A stretch of DNA of 64,000 nt from contig NZ_FYEW01000002.1 of NCBI RefSeq assembly GCF_900187375.1, positions 558,001-622,000 of the forward strand, read 5' to 3'. Under the pieces are notes generated by a model, which made no database searches, was not told the DNA's origin, and saw nothing but the letters and a program-made list of their open reading frames with translations. Positions 34,178-42,853 of the stretch are shown here, piece after piece. Both the position numbers and the translations under genes were made by a program. The stretch is from Hymenobacter gelipurpurascens. Its GTDB lineage: Bacteria; Bacteroidota; Bacteroidia; Cytophagales; Hymenobacteraceae. Numbering within the stretch: the stretch's first letter is position 1; every line of letters starts with the position of its first letter.

Positions 34178-34747
34178 CTAGAGGCCATGCTGGCGGGCTA
34201 GTTCCAGGAGCTTTTTACGGGCCCGGCTGTATTGCGACTTCGAAGTGGATTCGGTGATATGCAAAATGCTGGCAATTTCGGCGTGGTCGTAGCCTTCCAG
34301 CAGGTACAGGCTCAGCACTACGCGGTAACCATCAGGCAGCTCCTGCACGCAGCGCCGCACCACATCGGCCCGCCACGACAAATCTTCGGGGTCTAAGCCA
34401 CCGCTGTGGTCATCGTGGTCGATGGCGGCGTTATCATGCTGATCTGCCAGGGGTACCAGATGCAGGCGCCGGTTGCGCAGGCAGTTGATGCTTTTGTTGA
34501 TAACGATGCGCTTGAGCCAGGAGCCAAACGACGAGTCGCCTTTGTAGCTGTGCAGCTCCCGGAAAGCACTCAGGAACGATTCCTGCAACACGTCCTCGGC
34601 CTCGGCAAAGTCGCCGGTGATGCGCAAGGAAGCGTTGAACATGGCTTTCGAGTAGCGCTTATATATTTCAGCCTGCGCCCTTCGGTCGCCGAGGCGGCAC
34701 CGCTCTACCAGCGGGGCGTTGATGTCGGTATATGCAAATGCCTCCAT
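34178..34747 (-). CDS. ECF RNA polymerase sigma factor
   Basis: Extracytoplasmic-function sigma factor of 189 residues. Region 2 is 'MFNASLRITGDFAEAEDVLQES' through 'FGSWLKRIVINKSINCLR', and region 4 is 'LPDGYRVVLSLYLLEGYDHAEIA' through 'STSKSQYSRARKKLLEL'. The frame is open to a TTG at 34801, but ATG 34747 gives the usual ECF length. It heads the sigma / anti-sigma / DUF4097 set, with a 129-bp gap before the anti-sigma gene. The regulated signal is unknown, but an envelope signal is likely from the partner proteins. Confidence 0.92.
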   Translation of the reverse strand: MEAFAYTDINAPLVERCRLGDRRAQAEIYKRYSKAMFNASLRITGDFAEAEDVLQESFLSAFRELHSYKGDSSFGSWLKRIVINKSINCLRNRRLHLVPLADQHDNAAIDHDDHSGGLDPEDLSWRADVVRRCVQELPDGYRVVLSLYLLEGYDHAEIASILHITESTSKSQYSRARKKLLELARQHGL

Positions 34748-35065
34748 GGGTTGCGTCTGGGTTGGCGGGGGTTCGGAAACGGGTGAATCGTAAATATCCA
34801 ACTTTTTCCGGGCTAAAACGGCTCGTGCTATCAGGTAAGCAAGTGAAAGACAGGCCTAGGCCAGTGGGGTTGCACTTCGCTTACAAGACACCTGATAATT
34901 AGGGAATGTTCACTAACCTGAAACGCCTAATCATGAATACGTTGCATTGCCACTTTTTCAGCTAACAGGCCTAGCTGTTGTCTTTGTGTTACGTGATGAC
35001 GCTTTCTATTCCAATCTCTGTTTCTTTATCCAAAATATTCTCTTTCTATCTACTGTTATCAACCA
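34748..35065. other. Divergent intergenic region, no gene seen
   Basis: About 318 bp between the divergent ECF sigma gene and the next lipoprotein. It contains AGGCCTAGGCCA at about 34853-34864, another AGGCCTA at about 34967, and a TGTCTTTG (about 34980) that could be a weak -7 box for the lipoprotein. The last 80 bp are AT-rich. Confidence 0.6.
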
Positions 35066-35599
35066 ATGAAAAAACTTCTCCTCAGTGTTTCTATCCTAGC
35101 TGCTATAAGCGCATGCGGCAAGAGAGAGGCCGAGCCAACTATCGATTTTGGCCCTAATACGGGCATTACGCAACGCGATGACAGCAACCAACCCTATGGC
35201 ACCCTTGACCCTACTGACTGGACCGCCGATGAGACTTGGACGAAACAGGAACAGAAGCTCTTCACGGTTCCGGTCGATTTAAGTGTGCCTTCTCCGCGGA
35301 GCATCCAGCCGCGTGGGCTCTTTCCTAACCCAATTACTAGCAAGAGACATGGTGCATTTGGCTTCTATGGCATCCCATTTGGCGCTATGTGGCAGATGGT
35401 CTTCGTCGATAAAAACTATAAAGTAGTGGAGCGGCTGGAATATGGCCCTTTTCAGGTTTCCGACGTTCTATTCGGTTTTGAATTTCCTGCCGATAAGTTC
35501 ACACCGAATACTATTTACCGGATGTACTACATCCTTTATACTAAATCTCCAGCAACGCTGCATTTAAAAGGCCACGGCGATATTCAGATTAGCATGTAA
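35066..35599 (+). CDS. Lipoprotein of unknown function
   Basis: A 177-residue lipoprotein with signal sequence and lipobox ISAC (C17). The mature part is acidic with aromatic-rich strands and no family I recognise. One segment, 'TIYRMYYILYTKSPATLHLKGHGDIQISM', closes the protein like a small beta sandwich. It is monocistronic and ends at a strong bidirectional terminator. Codon use is slightly less GC-rich than its neighbours. Confidence 0.72.
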   Translation: MKKLLLSVSILAAISACGKREAEPTIDFGPNTGITQRDDSNQPYGTLDPTDWTADETWTKQEQKLFTVPVDLSVPSPRSIQPRGLFPNPITSKRHGAFGFYGIPFGAMWQMVFVDKNYKVVERLEYGPFQVSDVLFGFEFPADKFTPNTIYRMYYILYTKSPATLHLKGHGDIQISM

Positions 35600-35611
35600 C
35601 CTATAGGCCTA

Positions 35612-35655
35612 CACATAAAAAGCCCGACTGTAAAACCAGTCGGGCTTTTTATGTG
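35612..35655. terminator. Bidirectional terminator
   Basis: Nineteen-bp perfect stem (35612-35630 with 35637-35655) with a 6-nt loop and A5/T5 inside the arms. It serves the lipoprotein and the convergent aldehyde dehydrogenase. Confidence 0.9.
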
Positions 35656-35682
35656 ACTCGAATTTATCAGCGCTAGGCCACT

Positions 35683-37278
35683 CTACACATCAAACTTGAT
35701 ACCCTGAGCCAGTGGCAGCTGGTCGGAGTAGTTGATGGTGTTGGTCTGGCGGCGCATGTAGATGCGCCAGGCGTCGGAGCCGGACTCCCGGCCACCGCCG
35801 GTTTCCTTTTCGCCCCCGAAAGCACCGCCAATTTCGGCGCCACTCGTGCCGATGTTCACGTTGGCAATGCCGCAGTCGGAGCCGGCGTGGCTGAGGTAGG
35901 TTTCGGTTTCGCGCATATTCAGGGAGAAAATGCTGGACGAGAGGCCCTGCCGAACCCCATTCTGCACCGCAATGCCTTCTTCCACACCACCGCTGTACTT
36001 GATGAGGTACAGAATGGGCGCGAAGGTTTCTTCCTGCACCGTGTGGTACTCGTTCTGGGCTTCTACCAGCGCGGGCTTCACGTAGGTACCGGTTTCATAG
36101 CCGGTGCCTTCCAGCACTTCGCCCCCGATGAGGAGCTTGCCGCCTTCCTGCTGCACAGCAGCCAGGGCTTTTGTGAACGACTCTACAGCCGCTTTATCAA
36201 TGAGGGGGCCTACGAGGTTGCCGTCCTTGAGCGGGTGGCCTATGGGAAGGTTAGGGTAGATTTTAAGCAGACGAGCCTTCACATCCTCGAAAATGCTTTC
36301 GTGGATGATGAGACGGCGGGTGGTGGTGCAGCGCTGCCCGGCCGTGCCCACGGCTCCGAATACCACGGCGCGCATGGCCATATCCAGATCAGCGTGCTCG
36401 GTGAGCAGGATAGCGTTGTTGCCGCCCAGTTCCAGCAGCGCGCGGCCTAGGCGGCCACCCACTACCTCGCCCACTTTTTTGCCCATGCGGGTGCTACCCG
36501 TAGCCGATACCAGCGGCACGCGTCCGTCGGCGGCCATGGCGGCACCAATTTCCGCGTCGCCGATTACCAGGTTGAAGATGCCTTCGGGTAGCTCATTTTC
36601 CTGCAGTACGTCTTTGATGATGTGCTGCACGGCCACGGCTACCAGCGGAGTTTTCTCGGAGGGCTTCCAGATGCTCACATCGCCGCATACGGCGGCCAGC
36701 ATGGCGTTCCAGCTCCACACGGCCACTGGGAAGTTGAAGGCCGAGATAATGCCCACCACGCCCAGCGGGTGGTACTGCTCGTACATGCGGTGCGCGGGCC
36801 GCTCCGAGTGCATGGTGAAGCCCGTCAGCTGGCGCGAGAGACCTACCGCGAAGTCGCAGATATCAATCATCTCCTGCACCTCGCCCAGGCCTTCCTGCAG
36901 AATCTTGCCCATCTCGTAGCTCACCAGTTTGCCCAGCGGCTCCTTGTATTCGCGCAGCTTGTTGCCAATCTGGCGCACGATTTCGCCGCGCTTGGGAGCG
37001 GGCACCAAGCGCCAGGTTTTGAACGCTTCCTGCGCTTTCTCTACCACATGGTTGTAATCAGCGACTGTAGCAAAGGCCACGGAGCCAATCAGGTGCCCAT
37101 CGGTGGGTGAGTGGATGGCGCGCATGTTTCCGTCGGCGCCGCCCCACTGTAGGCCAGTGCTCCAGGCGGCGTTGTGGGCTTCTACACCCAGTTCGCGTAG
37201 GACCTGCCGGATGCCGTGGTGGTCGTGGTCCTGCACGTCGGTGCCGGTGGCGGCCGCTTCTTCGAAGGCTTGTTTCAT
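35683..37278 (-). CDS. Aldehyde dehydrogenase, ALDH7 / aminoadipate-semialdehyde type
   Basis: NAD(P)-dependent aldehyde dehydrogenase of 531 residues from ATG 37278; a TTG 14 codons upstream is rejected. 'ISAFNFPVAVWSWNAMLAAVCGDV' is the substrate/cofactor region, 'ELGGNNAILL' supplies the general-base glutamate, and the nucleophile is the cysteine of 'TAGQRCTTTRRL'. The C-terminal 'FGGEKETGGGRESGSDAW' is typical of ALDH7 (antiquitin), which oxidises alpha-aminoadipate semialdehyde in lysine degradation. A TAGCTTTG box at 37362-37369 on the minus strand is the probable promoter, giving a leader of about 80 nt. Stop TAG lies next to a heptamer. Confidence 0.92.
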   Translation of the reverse strand: MKQAFEEAAATGTDVQDHDHHGIRQVLRELGVEAHNAAWSTGLQWGGADGNMRAIHSPTDGHLIGSVAFATVADYNHVVEKAQEAFKTWRLVPAPKRGEIVRQIGNKLREYKEPLGKLVSYEMGKILQEGLGEVQEMIDICDFAVGLSRQLTGFTMHSERPAHRMYEQYHPLGVVGIISAFNFPVAVWSWNAMLAAVCGDVSIWKPSEKTPLVAVAVQHIIKDVLQENELPEGIFNLVIGDAEIGAAMAADGRVPLVSATGSTRMGKKVGEVVGGRLGRALLELGGNNAILLTEHADLDMAMRAVVFGAVGTAGQRCTTTRRLIIHESIFEDVKARLLKIYPNLPIGHPLKDGNLVGPLIDKAAVESFTKALAAVQQEGGKLLIGGEVLEGTGYETGTYVKPALVEAQNEYHTVQEETFAPILYLIKYSGGVEEGIAVQNGVRQGLSSSIFSLNMRETETYLSHAGSDCGIANVNIGTSGAEIGGAFGGEKETGGGRESGSDAWRIYMRRQTNTINYSDQLPLAQGIKFDV

Positions 37279-37654
37279 GGAAAAATATGGGATTGGGTGG
37301 AATGGCGATGAGGTAGCCAAAGGCTGGCACTACTGGCCTAGGGCCCGCGAGCCTCGGCAAGCAAAGCTACTAAAATCGGGGGCTAGCAGGTAGCAGTGGC
37401 CTAGCGGCTCTTATAGACTACACCAGAACCGCCTTGGCGGCAGCGTTGCTGCTCCAGAGAAAACAGCGTGCGCAAAATTCCGGCTCCGGTAAGCTCAACA
37501 TTACCTATAGGGAAAAGGGTAGCTTTGCTTTCAGATGCACCGCTCGGCTGGTTGCATGTAAGCAACCAGCCGAGCCCACAGAACATCCGAGCCGCTTGGC
37601 TGTAGTATGCACAGCCAGACCATTCGGCCTTGTCTTGTTTTCCTTGCTTGCCTC
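37279..37654. promoter_or_regulatory. Divergent control region with two -7 boxes and a leader hairpin
   Basis: TAGCTTTG occurs on the minus strand at 37362-37369 (for ALDH7) and the same octamer on the plus strand at 37520-37527 (for the next gene). Downstream of the plus-strand box, the 14-bp perfect hairpin GCTCGGCTGGTTGC (37542-37555 with 37562-37575) would lie about 10 nt from the 5' end of the mRNA. Two TGGCCTA copies (about 37334 and 37398) are also present. No further gene is evident. Confidence 0.6.
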
Positions 37655-38065
37655 ATGTATTCGTCGCCTACTCTCGATATTCAGTACCGCCCCGACCTAG
37701 ATATACTCACCGTCCGCTGGTTATCTGAATTACGATCTGACCAATTTCAGCAAGACTACACGACTATTCTGCAGGAAGCCCAGGCATATGAAACGCCGCG
37801 CTGGCTTATTGACGTGCGCCGCCGCCCCCACCCTGCTCCCGATATGGCCGATTGGGCCGCCAATGTGTGGTTGCCGCAAGTAGTAGCCACCCTGGCCCCG
37901 CGTCGCCCCCGACTGGCCTACCTGATTTCGCCCAGCCGCGAAGAGTCGCTAAAGGCCAGCCCTGCCCTGCAAGCCAGCGTGCAGGCGGCTTCCAGCCCAG
38001 AGCGTGGGTATGATGTAGCCATTTTCAACAACGAAGGCGAAGCCAACGACTGGCTACTGGCCTAG
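37655..38065 (+). CDS. SpoIIAA/STAS-like small protein
   Basis: A 136-residue soluble protein from ATG 37655 (MYSSPTLDIQYRPDLDILTV). It has alternating strands and helices: 'DILTVRWLSELRSDQFQQDY', 'WLIDVRRRPHPAPDMADWAA', 'RLAYLISPSREES' and 'YDVAIFNNEGEANDWLL'. This order is that of the SpoIIAA-like/STAS-like proteins common in Hymenobacter, where the last segment resembles 'F.d..eA..WL'. The function is not known. The last codons CTG GCC TAG are the TGGCCTAG motif. Transcribed from 37520 with a hairpin in the leader. Confidence 0.75.
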   Translation: MYSSPTLDIQYRPDLDILTVRWLSELRSDQFQQDYTTILQEAQAYETPRWLIDVRRRPHPAPDMADWAANVWLPQVVATLAPRRPRLAYLISPSREESLKASPALQASVQAASSPERGYDVAIFNNEGEANDWLLA

Positions 38066-38092
38066 CGGCTAACAACGCGGCCACATCCTTGC

Positions 38093-38132
38093 ATAAAAAA
38101 GCCCTCTGCAGAGCTGCAGAGGGCTTTTTTAT
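38093..38132. terminator. Bidirectional terminator
   Basis: Eighteen-bp perfect stem (38093-38110 with 38115-38132), loop of 4 nt, A6 and T6 in the arms. Lies between the STAS-like gene and the convergent HtrA protease. Confidence 0.9.
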
Positions 38133-38150
38133 TGTAGACCAGTCGGTGGG

Positions 38151-39653
38151 TTATTCAGCCTGCCCAATGGGGTAGTAAGCTTTGCGGCCATCGGGGTATA
38201 CACCTTCTACCAGCGCGCCTTGGGTTTCCTTAGCGGCTTCGAGGTAGCGCTGCACGTCCTGGGGCTTGCTCACCTTGTTCTTATCGATGCGGGTGATGAT
38301 GAAGCCATCGGCAATGCCGGTTTCGCGGAAGTTGGAATCCTTGATGCCGTTGATTTTGGCCCCACCCTCAATGCCGAGCTTGTTCTGCTCCTGGCGGGCC
38401 ACCGGAACCAGCGTAGCACCTTCATACTTCACCGTAGAAGCTACTTCCTCCCGAATGATATCGGTGGTGCCGGTTGAGTTGCGGAGGGTGGCCAGCGCGG
38501 TGCTCTTGTCCGTACCGCGCAGATACGTCACCTTGATTTTGTCGCCGGGGCGGAAGCGGGCCACTTGCTCCTGCAGCTGCGAGGAGGTGTTTACGTTCAC
38601 GCCGTTAATTTCCGTGATGATGTCGCCTTCCTTGATGCCCGCAGCGGCCGCCGAGCTGTTCTTGCCCAGACCCATCACGTACACCCCATTCAACGACTTC
38701 AGCTTTTTCTCCGAAGCCAGCGTGGCATCTACTTCCCGAATCTGTACGCCTAGCAGTGCACGTTGCACCACTTTGTACTTCAGCAGGTCGTCAATCACCT
38801 TGCTCACGATTGAGCTGGGCACCGCAAACGAGTAGCCCACGAAAGAGCCGGTCTGCGAAGCAATGGCGGAGTTGATACCGATCAGGTCGCCGTTCAGGTT
38901 TACCAGCGCACCACCCGAGTTGCCGGGGTTTACCACGGCATCGGTCTGCAAGAACGACTCCACGCCCATACCGTCTTCGCGGCGCAGAATATTGATGTTC
39001 CGACCTTTTGCCGAGATAATACCAGCCGTAACGGTCGAGTTCAGGTTGAATGGGTTGCCCACGGCCAATACCCATTCCCCTACTTTCACATTATCAGAGT
39101 TGCCGTACCGGATGAAAGGCAAATTGTCGGCTTCTACTTTCAGCAAGGCCAAGTCAGTATTGGGGTCGGTACCGACGAGCGTAGCCTTGTACTTGCGCTT
39201 GTCATCAAGAACCACCTCAATCTTATCGGCCTTATCTACCACGTGGTTATTCGTAACGATATAGCCGTTGGCGGCAATAATTACGCCGGAACCCGAGCCC
39301 TGCTGCGGACCCTGGGAGCGGCCATGGTATTGCTCCATATCATCCCCGAAAAACTGACGCAGGAACGGATCCATACGCATCGCGCTGTTGTCGCCGGCCT
39401 TTGGGGCGTACTCGGTCATTACGTGCACTACAGCGGGCGTCACGGAAGCCGCTGCTGCCGTGAAGTTGAGGCCTTCGGGCACGGCATACGTACTGCTACG
39501 CAACTCACTGGTGTACCGGACATTGGGGTCAGAGGCTACGGATTGCGGGGCGTTATTGCGCTCCGGCTCCAGCAGCTTGTACCCACCAACGGCCACACCG
39601 CCACCTAGAATGGCGGAGCTAAGCAGGCCGAGCATCATTTGTTTTGCTTGCAT
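38151..39653 (-). CDS. HtrA/DegP-family periplasmic serine protease
   Basis: Envelope quality-control protease of 500 residues. One N-terminal hydrophobic segment (about 7-25) is a signal peptide or anchor. The trypsin-like domain has catalytic triad H137 (TNNHVV), D167 (NTDLALLK) and S246 (GNSGGAL). Two PDZ domains follow (about 290-385 and 410-490), the first with 'GIKEGDIITEINGV'. The linker between residues 85 and 118 corresponds to the LA loop. Family members degrade or refold misfolded periplasmic proteins. It stands alone; the small heat-shock gene lies 269 bp upstream on the same strand. Confidence 0.93.
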   Translation of the reverse strand: MQAKQMMLGLLSSAILGGGVAVGGYKLLEPERNNAPQSVASDPNVRYTSELRSSTYAVPEGLNFTAAAASVTPAVVHVMTEYAPKAGDNSAMRMDPFLRQFFGDDMEQYHGRSQGPQQGSGSGVIIAANGYIVTNNHVVDKADKIEVVLDDKRKYKATLVGTDPNTDLALLKVEADNLPFIRYGNSDNVKVGEWVLAVGNPFNLNSTVTAGIISAKGRNINILRREDGMGVESFLQTDAVVNPGNSGGALVNLNGDLIGINSAIASQTGSFVGYSFAVPSSIVSKVIDDLLKYKVVQRALLGVQIREVDATLASEKKLKSLNGVYVMGLGKNSSAAAAGIKEGDIITEINGVNVNTSSQLQEQVARFRPGDKIKVTYLRGTDKSTALATLRNSTGTTDIIREEVASTVKYEGATLVPVARQEQNKLGIEGGAKINGIKDSNFRETGIADGFIITRIDKNKVSKPQDVQRYLEAAKETQGALVEGVYPDGRKAYYPIGQAE

Positions 39654-39877
39654 GGGTAGTAAAAGAGGTTGAATTGAAATTTAAAGTCAGAACTGAAAAT
39701 ACAACAGAAAGGTGAATGCACCATGAATCTGCTGTTACTTACTTAACGCAAGAGGCAAAGCCTCTGGTATTCGGTTGCATGCCTGTTGAAGGAGGAAAAC
39801 AGCCCGTTGGTAGAGTATTTCCCGAGCAGGCCTTACGGCCGACCTTCTGCAGTTATTACTACAACACGCGCGCCACG

Positions 39878-39907
39878 AAAAAAGGCACCCAATCGGGTGC
39901 CTTTTTT
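39878..39907. terminator. Terminator of the Hsp20 gene
   Basis: Thirteen-bp perfect stem (39878-39890 with 39895-39907; core GGCACCC/GGGTGCC) with A6/T6 arms and a 4-nt loop, 15 bp after the Hsp20 stop on the minus strand. Confidence 0.88.
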
Positions 39908-39922
39908 GCAGATTCGACTGGC

Positions 39923-40369
39923 CTAGCGGATTTCAATCTGATGCTTGGTCACCTTTTTACTGTCGAAGGGCAGCGTGAGGCGGAGCACGCCATCGGCCAA
40001 CTGCGCATCAATGGCGGTAACATCCACTGTGTCAGGCAAGCGGAAGGTGCGGGAGAAGGTACCGTAGCCCGATTCTACCCGGCGGAATTTGGGTGCTTCT
40101 TCCGAGGCTTCGGGCGCTTTCCGCTCGCCGCTTACCGTGAGCTGGCCTTCCTGGAAATCAATTTTTACGGCCTCTTTCGCTACGCCGGGCAGCAGCAAGT
40201 GCAACTCAAAGCCCTGCGCCGATTCCAGCACATCGGCCTGCGGAACAAAGGCAGTAGAAGGCTGCTTTTGAGAAGATGGAAGCGTTTCGCGCAGCATCTC
40301 ATTCAGTACCGAGTTGATAGCACGAGTAGGACGGAGAGCGGGCAGGTTATTATACAGAAGCGTTGCCAT
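39923..40369 (-). CDS. Small heat-shock protein, Hsp20 family
   Basis: ATP-independent holdase chaperone of 148 residues from ATG 40369. The alpha-crystallin domain (about 45-148) runs 'PQADVLESAQGFELHLLLPGV' to 'GTFSRTFRLPDTVD' and 'ADGVLRLTLPF'. The C-terminal 'HQIEIR' contains the I-x-I oligomerisation motif. The frame is open upstream to a GTG at 40426, but that part is not conserved. The stop is TAG inside TAGGCCA. Heat or stress control is expected; no CIRCE element is visible upstream. Confidence 0.92.
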   Translation of the reverse strand: MATLLYNNLPALRPTRAINSVLNEMLRETLPSSQKQPSTAFVPQADVLESAQGFELHLLLPGVAKEAVKIDFQEGQLTVSGERKAPEASEEAPKFRRVESGYGTFSRTFRLPDTVDVTAIDAQLADGVLRLTLPFDSKKVTKHQIEIR

Positions 40370-40739
40370 GGTTGGTACTACTGTTTTGAAGGTTAGAGTC
40401 TTATACATGAATGTCGTTGCCGACACACCCTATCCTAGTAAATTCTGTACCAACCGATTTTATCAGACTATATCAAGACAAAAAGTCATTATTTTGTCAT
40501 TTAGATTATGAGTCATTTTTTCCTAATTGAGGATAAACGGCATTTACGAGCTCCAACACGCCTTTTCTTCGCTAAACACAAACAGACATTCTGGCATTAA
40601 GCGCCGCTAATATGTCAGTAACACTATACTAAATACTAAAACTTACTAGGCCACTTAGTGAGGCTGCAGCTGCTGCGCGTCCTTACCAAGTGGCCTAGGC
40701 CAGTATCCGGAGTAACTTCCGACGAATCCTATCGGATTC
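40370..40739. other. Intergenic region with palindromic double heptamer
   Basis: A 370-bp gap upstream of Hsp20. It is AT-rich from about 40430 to 40640, with three TCATT copies (40480-40520). The perfect palindrome TGGCCTAGGCCA lies at 40691-40702 and one more TAGGCCA at about 40648. No gene and no certain promoter box seen. Confidence 0.6.
40691..40702. repeat. Palindromic double heptamer TGGCCTAGGCCA
   Basis: Two overlapping copies of the dispersed heptamer form a perfect 12-bp palindrome. A second identical copy is at 57709-57720. Variants TGGCCTAGGCCTA occur near 3071, 10728, 54372 and 60070. Confidence 0.85.
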
Positions 40740-41564
40740 TTAATGCTGCGTTGGCAGCTGCTTACGTTCCGGCGACGGCTCGTCGCGGAACACCGTAAAC
40801 CGGGCATCTAGCCCAAAAACCGGGGTGATGATATTAGTGCGGCCGCCACTGACCTGCTTCCCGGCAGCGTCATACTGGGGCAAAAAGTTGTTGTAGCTGG
40901 TTTGCGACGCCACCCAGGGCGTAACATCTATATGGGATGAAACCCGAATACCTACCTCGCCGCGGAGCGAGCCAAAATCGACTACCCGCTCTTTTAACTC
41001 AGTTTCATCTCGCTGCAGGCGCGTATAGGCACCAACTTCGTAGGCCAGTCGGGGACGTAGCGCGATGGTTGCACCTAACGGAAACTGTCGCTCCAGATCC
41101 AAGCGTAAGCGGGCCAGCCCACGGTTTTGGTTGGCAATGGAAAGCGCATCACTGGTAGATATGGCGTACTCCACACCCAGGCGCTGCCCGAAATTCAGGG
41201 AGCCAATTTTGCCCGAATGCCGCAGCAACAGGCCCGGAGTTACGTTGCCGGGCTGGCCTAGGAAGTCGCCATACCGCTGGTCCATCCCGCGCAGCAGCCG
41301 CAGGGTACCTCCCCAGCTCCATTGCTCGTTCCAGAAATGCTCGTAGCCTAGGCGCAGCTGCCCACCGAAAACCGAGCTGTTTTCCCCAAGTTTTTGCGCT
41401 ACCACATTGAAGCCCGCCATCAGGTAATCGTTGCCGTTCAGTGCCCACTCAGCCTGCACCTCCGGAATAAAGGCGGTATTGGCCTCAATGCGGCGCTGGG
41501 CCGAGGCGGTCAAACTCGCCAGAAGTAATGCGGGTAATAGAAGATAAGCGGAGGTACGCATCAA
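40740..41564 (-). CDS. Outer-membrane beta-barrel-like protein (DUF2490-like)
   Basis: A 274-residue exported protein. The signal peptide ends 'LASLTASAQ', and the mature part alternates beta strands with aromatic girdle residues ('WSWGGTLRLLRGMDQRYGD', 'LRLDLERQF', 'RLAYEVGAYTRLQRDE'). This pattern suggests a small 10-12-stranded outer-membrane barrel and resembles DUF2490. The typical terminal phenylalanine signature is replaced by a polar tail. Function unknown. It lies 33 bp after the M20 peptidase gene on the same strand and may be co-transcribed with it. Confidence 0.65.
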   Translation of the reverse strand: MMRTSAYLLLPALLLASLTASAQRRIEANTAFIPEVQAEWALNGNDYLMAGFNVVAQKLGENSSVFGGQLRLGYEHFWNEQWSWGGTLRLLRGMDQRYGDFLGQPGNVTPGLLLRHSGKIGSLNFGQRLGVEYAISTSDALSIANQNRGLARLRLDLERQFPLGATIALRPRLAYEVGAYTRLQRDETELKERVVDFGSLRGEVGIRVSSHIDVTPWVASQTSYNNFLPQYDAAGKQVSGGRTNIITPVFGLDARFTVFRDEPSPERKQLPTQH

Positions 41565-41597
41565 GTAGGTGTAAAATGGCAGAATATAACTAGTGGC

Positions 41598-42797
41598 CTA
41601 GCGCCGGGACAGCTCGTGCAAGGTCAGCCAAGCCATCAGGCCTGGTCCGGTTTCCAGCGCTTTGGTATCGATATCGAAGGTAGGTGTGTGCACAGAAGAC
41701 GTGAACCGGCCGCTGCCATCGGCGGCAGCCGTACCGAGGCGGTAGAAGCACGCGCTGGCAGCCTGCGAGAAGTAGGCGAAGTCTTCGGCGGCCATCCACT
41801 GATCCAGTTCCACCACGTTTTCGCGGCCCAGATATTCTACAGCAGCTTGCTCTACACGGCTGGTGAGGGCTGGCTCGTTCTCCAGATACGGATAGCCGCG
41901 CCGGATTTCCAGCTCGCAGGTGGCGCCCATGCTCTCGGCCAGGCCTTCGCAGAGGCGGCGCAAGTGGGCGTGCGCCTCGTTGCGCCACTCCTCATTCAGC
42001 GTCCGGAAGGTGCCTTCCATGTACACCTCGTTTGGAATGACGTTGGTAGCGCCCTGGGCAATGACTTTGCCGAACGACAGCACCGATGGCAACTTCGGAT
42101 TGGCACGGCGGCTCACAATCTGCTGAGCGGCCACAATAATATGGGCCGCTACCAGCACGGGGTCGAGGTTTTGCTCGGGCATGGCCCCGTGACCACCTTT
42201 GCCGCGCACGGTCAGGTACAGCTCGTCGGTGCTGGCCATGTAGCGGCCCGCCCGAATGCCCACTTTGCCGGCGGGCAGCCTCGGAAACACGTGCTGACCC
42301 AGCACGCTGGCGGGCTTCGGGTTTTCCAGCACTCCTTCCTTAATCATCAGAGAAGCGCCCCCCGGCAGCACCTCCTCACCCGGCTGAAACATCAGCTTCA
42401 CGGTGCCCTCAAACTCGTCGCGCAGCTGCGTCAGAATACGAGCCGTACCCAGCAACGACGAAGTGTGCACATCGTGGCCGCAGGCGTGCATCACACCGGG
42501 GTTGGTAGACTTATAGGCCACTTCGTTCAGCTCCGTGATGGGCAGCGCATCCATATCGGCGCGCAGCGCCACCGTGCACGAACCAGGGTTACGGCCTTCG
42601 ATGATGGCTACGACGCCGGTATTGGCAATGGGCTGCGTTTGCAGGCCCAGCTGCTGCAGCTGATTCGTGACGTAGGCCACCGTATTGAACTCCTGAAACG
42701 AAAGCTCGGGGTTGGCGTGCAGGTGCTCACGAAGCGCAACCGTTTCCGCTGCAGCGGCGGCAGCCAGCGTCTGGACGCGGGATATAAGGTGTTGCAT
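41598..42797 (-). CDS. M20-family amidohydrolase / metallopeptidase
   Basis: Zinc-dependent amidohydrolase of 399 residues, of the group that includes N-acyl-amino-acid and hippurate hydrolases. Metal-binding motifs include 'MHACGHDVHTSSLLG' (around 106-120), 'LMFQPGEEVLPGG' and 'HVFPRLPAG', plus a late 'MAAEDFAYFSQ'. The dimerisation domain occupies about 185-300. No signal peptide, so cytoplasmic. The substrate cannot be decided. Stop is TAG within TAGGCCACT. Confidence 0.92.
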   Translation of the reverse strand: MQHLISRVQTLAAAAAAETVALREHLHANPELSFQEFNTVAYVTNQLQQLGLQTQPIANTGVVAIIEGRNPGSCTVALRADMDALPITELNEVAYKSTNPGVMHACGHDVHTSSLLGTARILTQLRDEFEGTVKLMFQPGEEVLPGGASLMIKEGVLENPKPASVLGQHVFPRLPAGKVGIRAGRYMASTDELYLTVRGKGGHGAMPEQNLDPVLVAAHIIVAAQQIVSRRANPKLPSVLSFGKVIAQGATNVIPNEVYMEGTFRTLNEEWRNEAHAHLRRLCEGLAESMGATCELEIRRGYPYLENEPALTSRVEQAAVEYLGRENVVELDQWMAAEDFAYFSQAASACFYRLGTAAADGSGRFTSSVHTPTFDIDTKALETGPGLMAWLTLHELSRR

Positions 42798-42853
42798 GAA
42801 GAATATCTGTTTTGGCGCTGATCCACCCTGTGGGCAGGAAACGCCAGCAAAAG

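Noticed and set aside
37401..37586. 61-residue minus-strand frame in the ALDH7 upstream region
   Set aside because: It crosses the promoter box and leader hairpin of the next gene, has no family features and no start signal.
39750..39764. Short AGAGGC-AAA-GCCTCT hairpin upstream of the HtrA gene
   Set aside because: A six-bp stem in an isolated position is expected by chance; no T-run or conserved context.
40480..40520. Three TCATT direct repeats upstream of Hsp20 as an operator
   Set aside because: Spacing is irregular (about 10 and 15 nt) and such short AT-rich words are common here; support is too weak.
41616..42821. 401-codon plus-strand frame opposite the M20 peptidase
   Set aside because: It mirrors the coding strand of a well-conserved enzyme, has His/Gln/Arg-rich composition and no recognisable domain.
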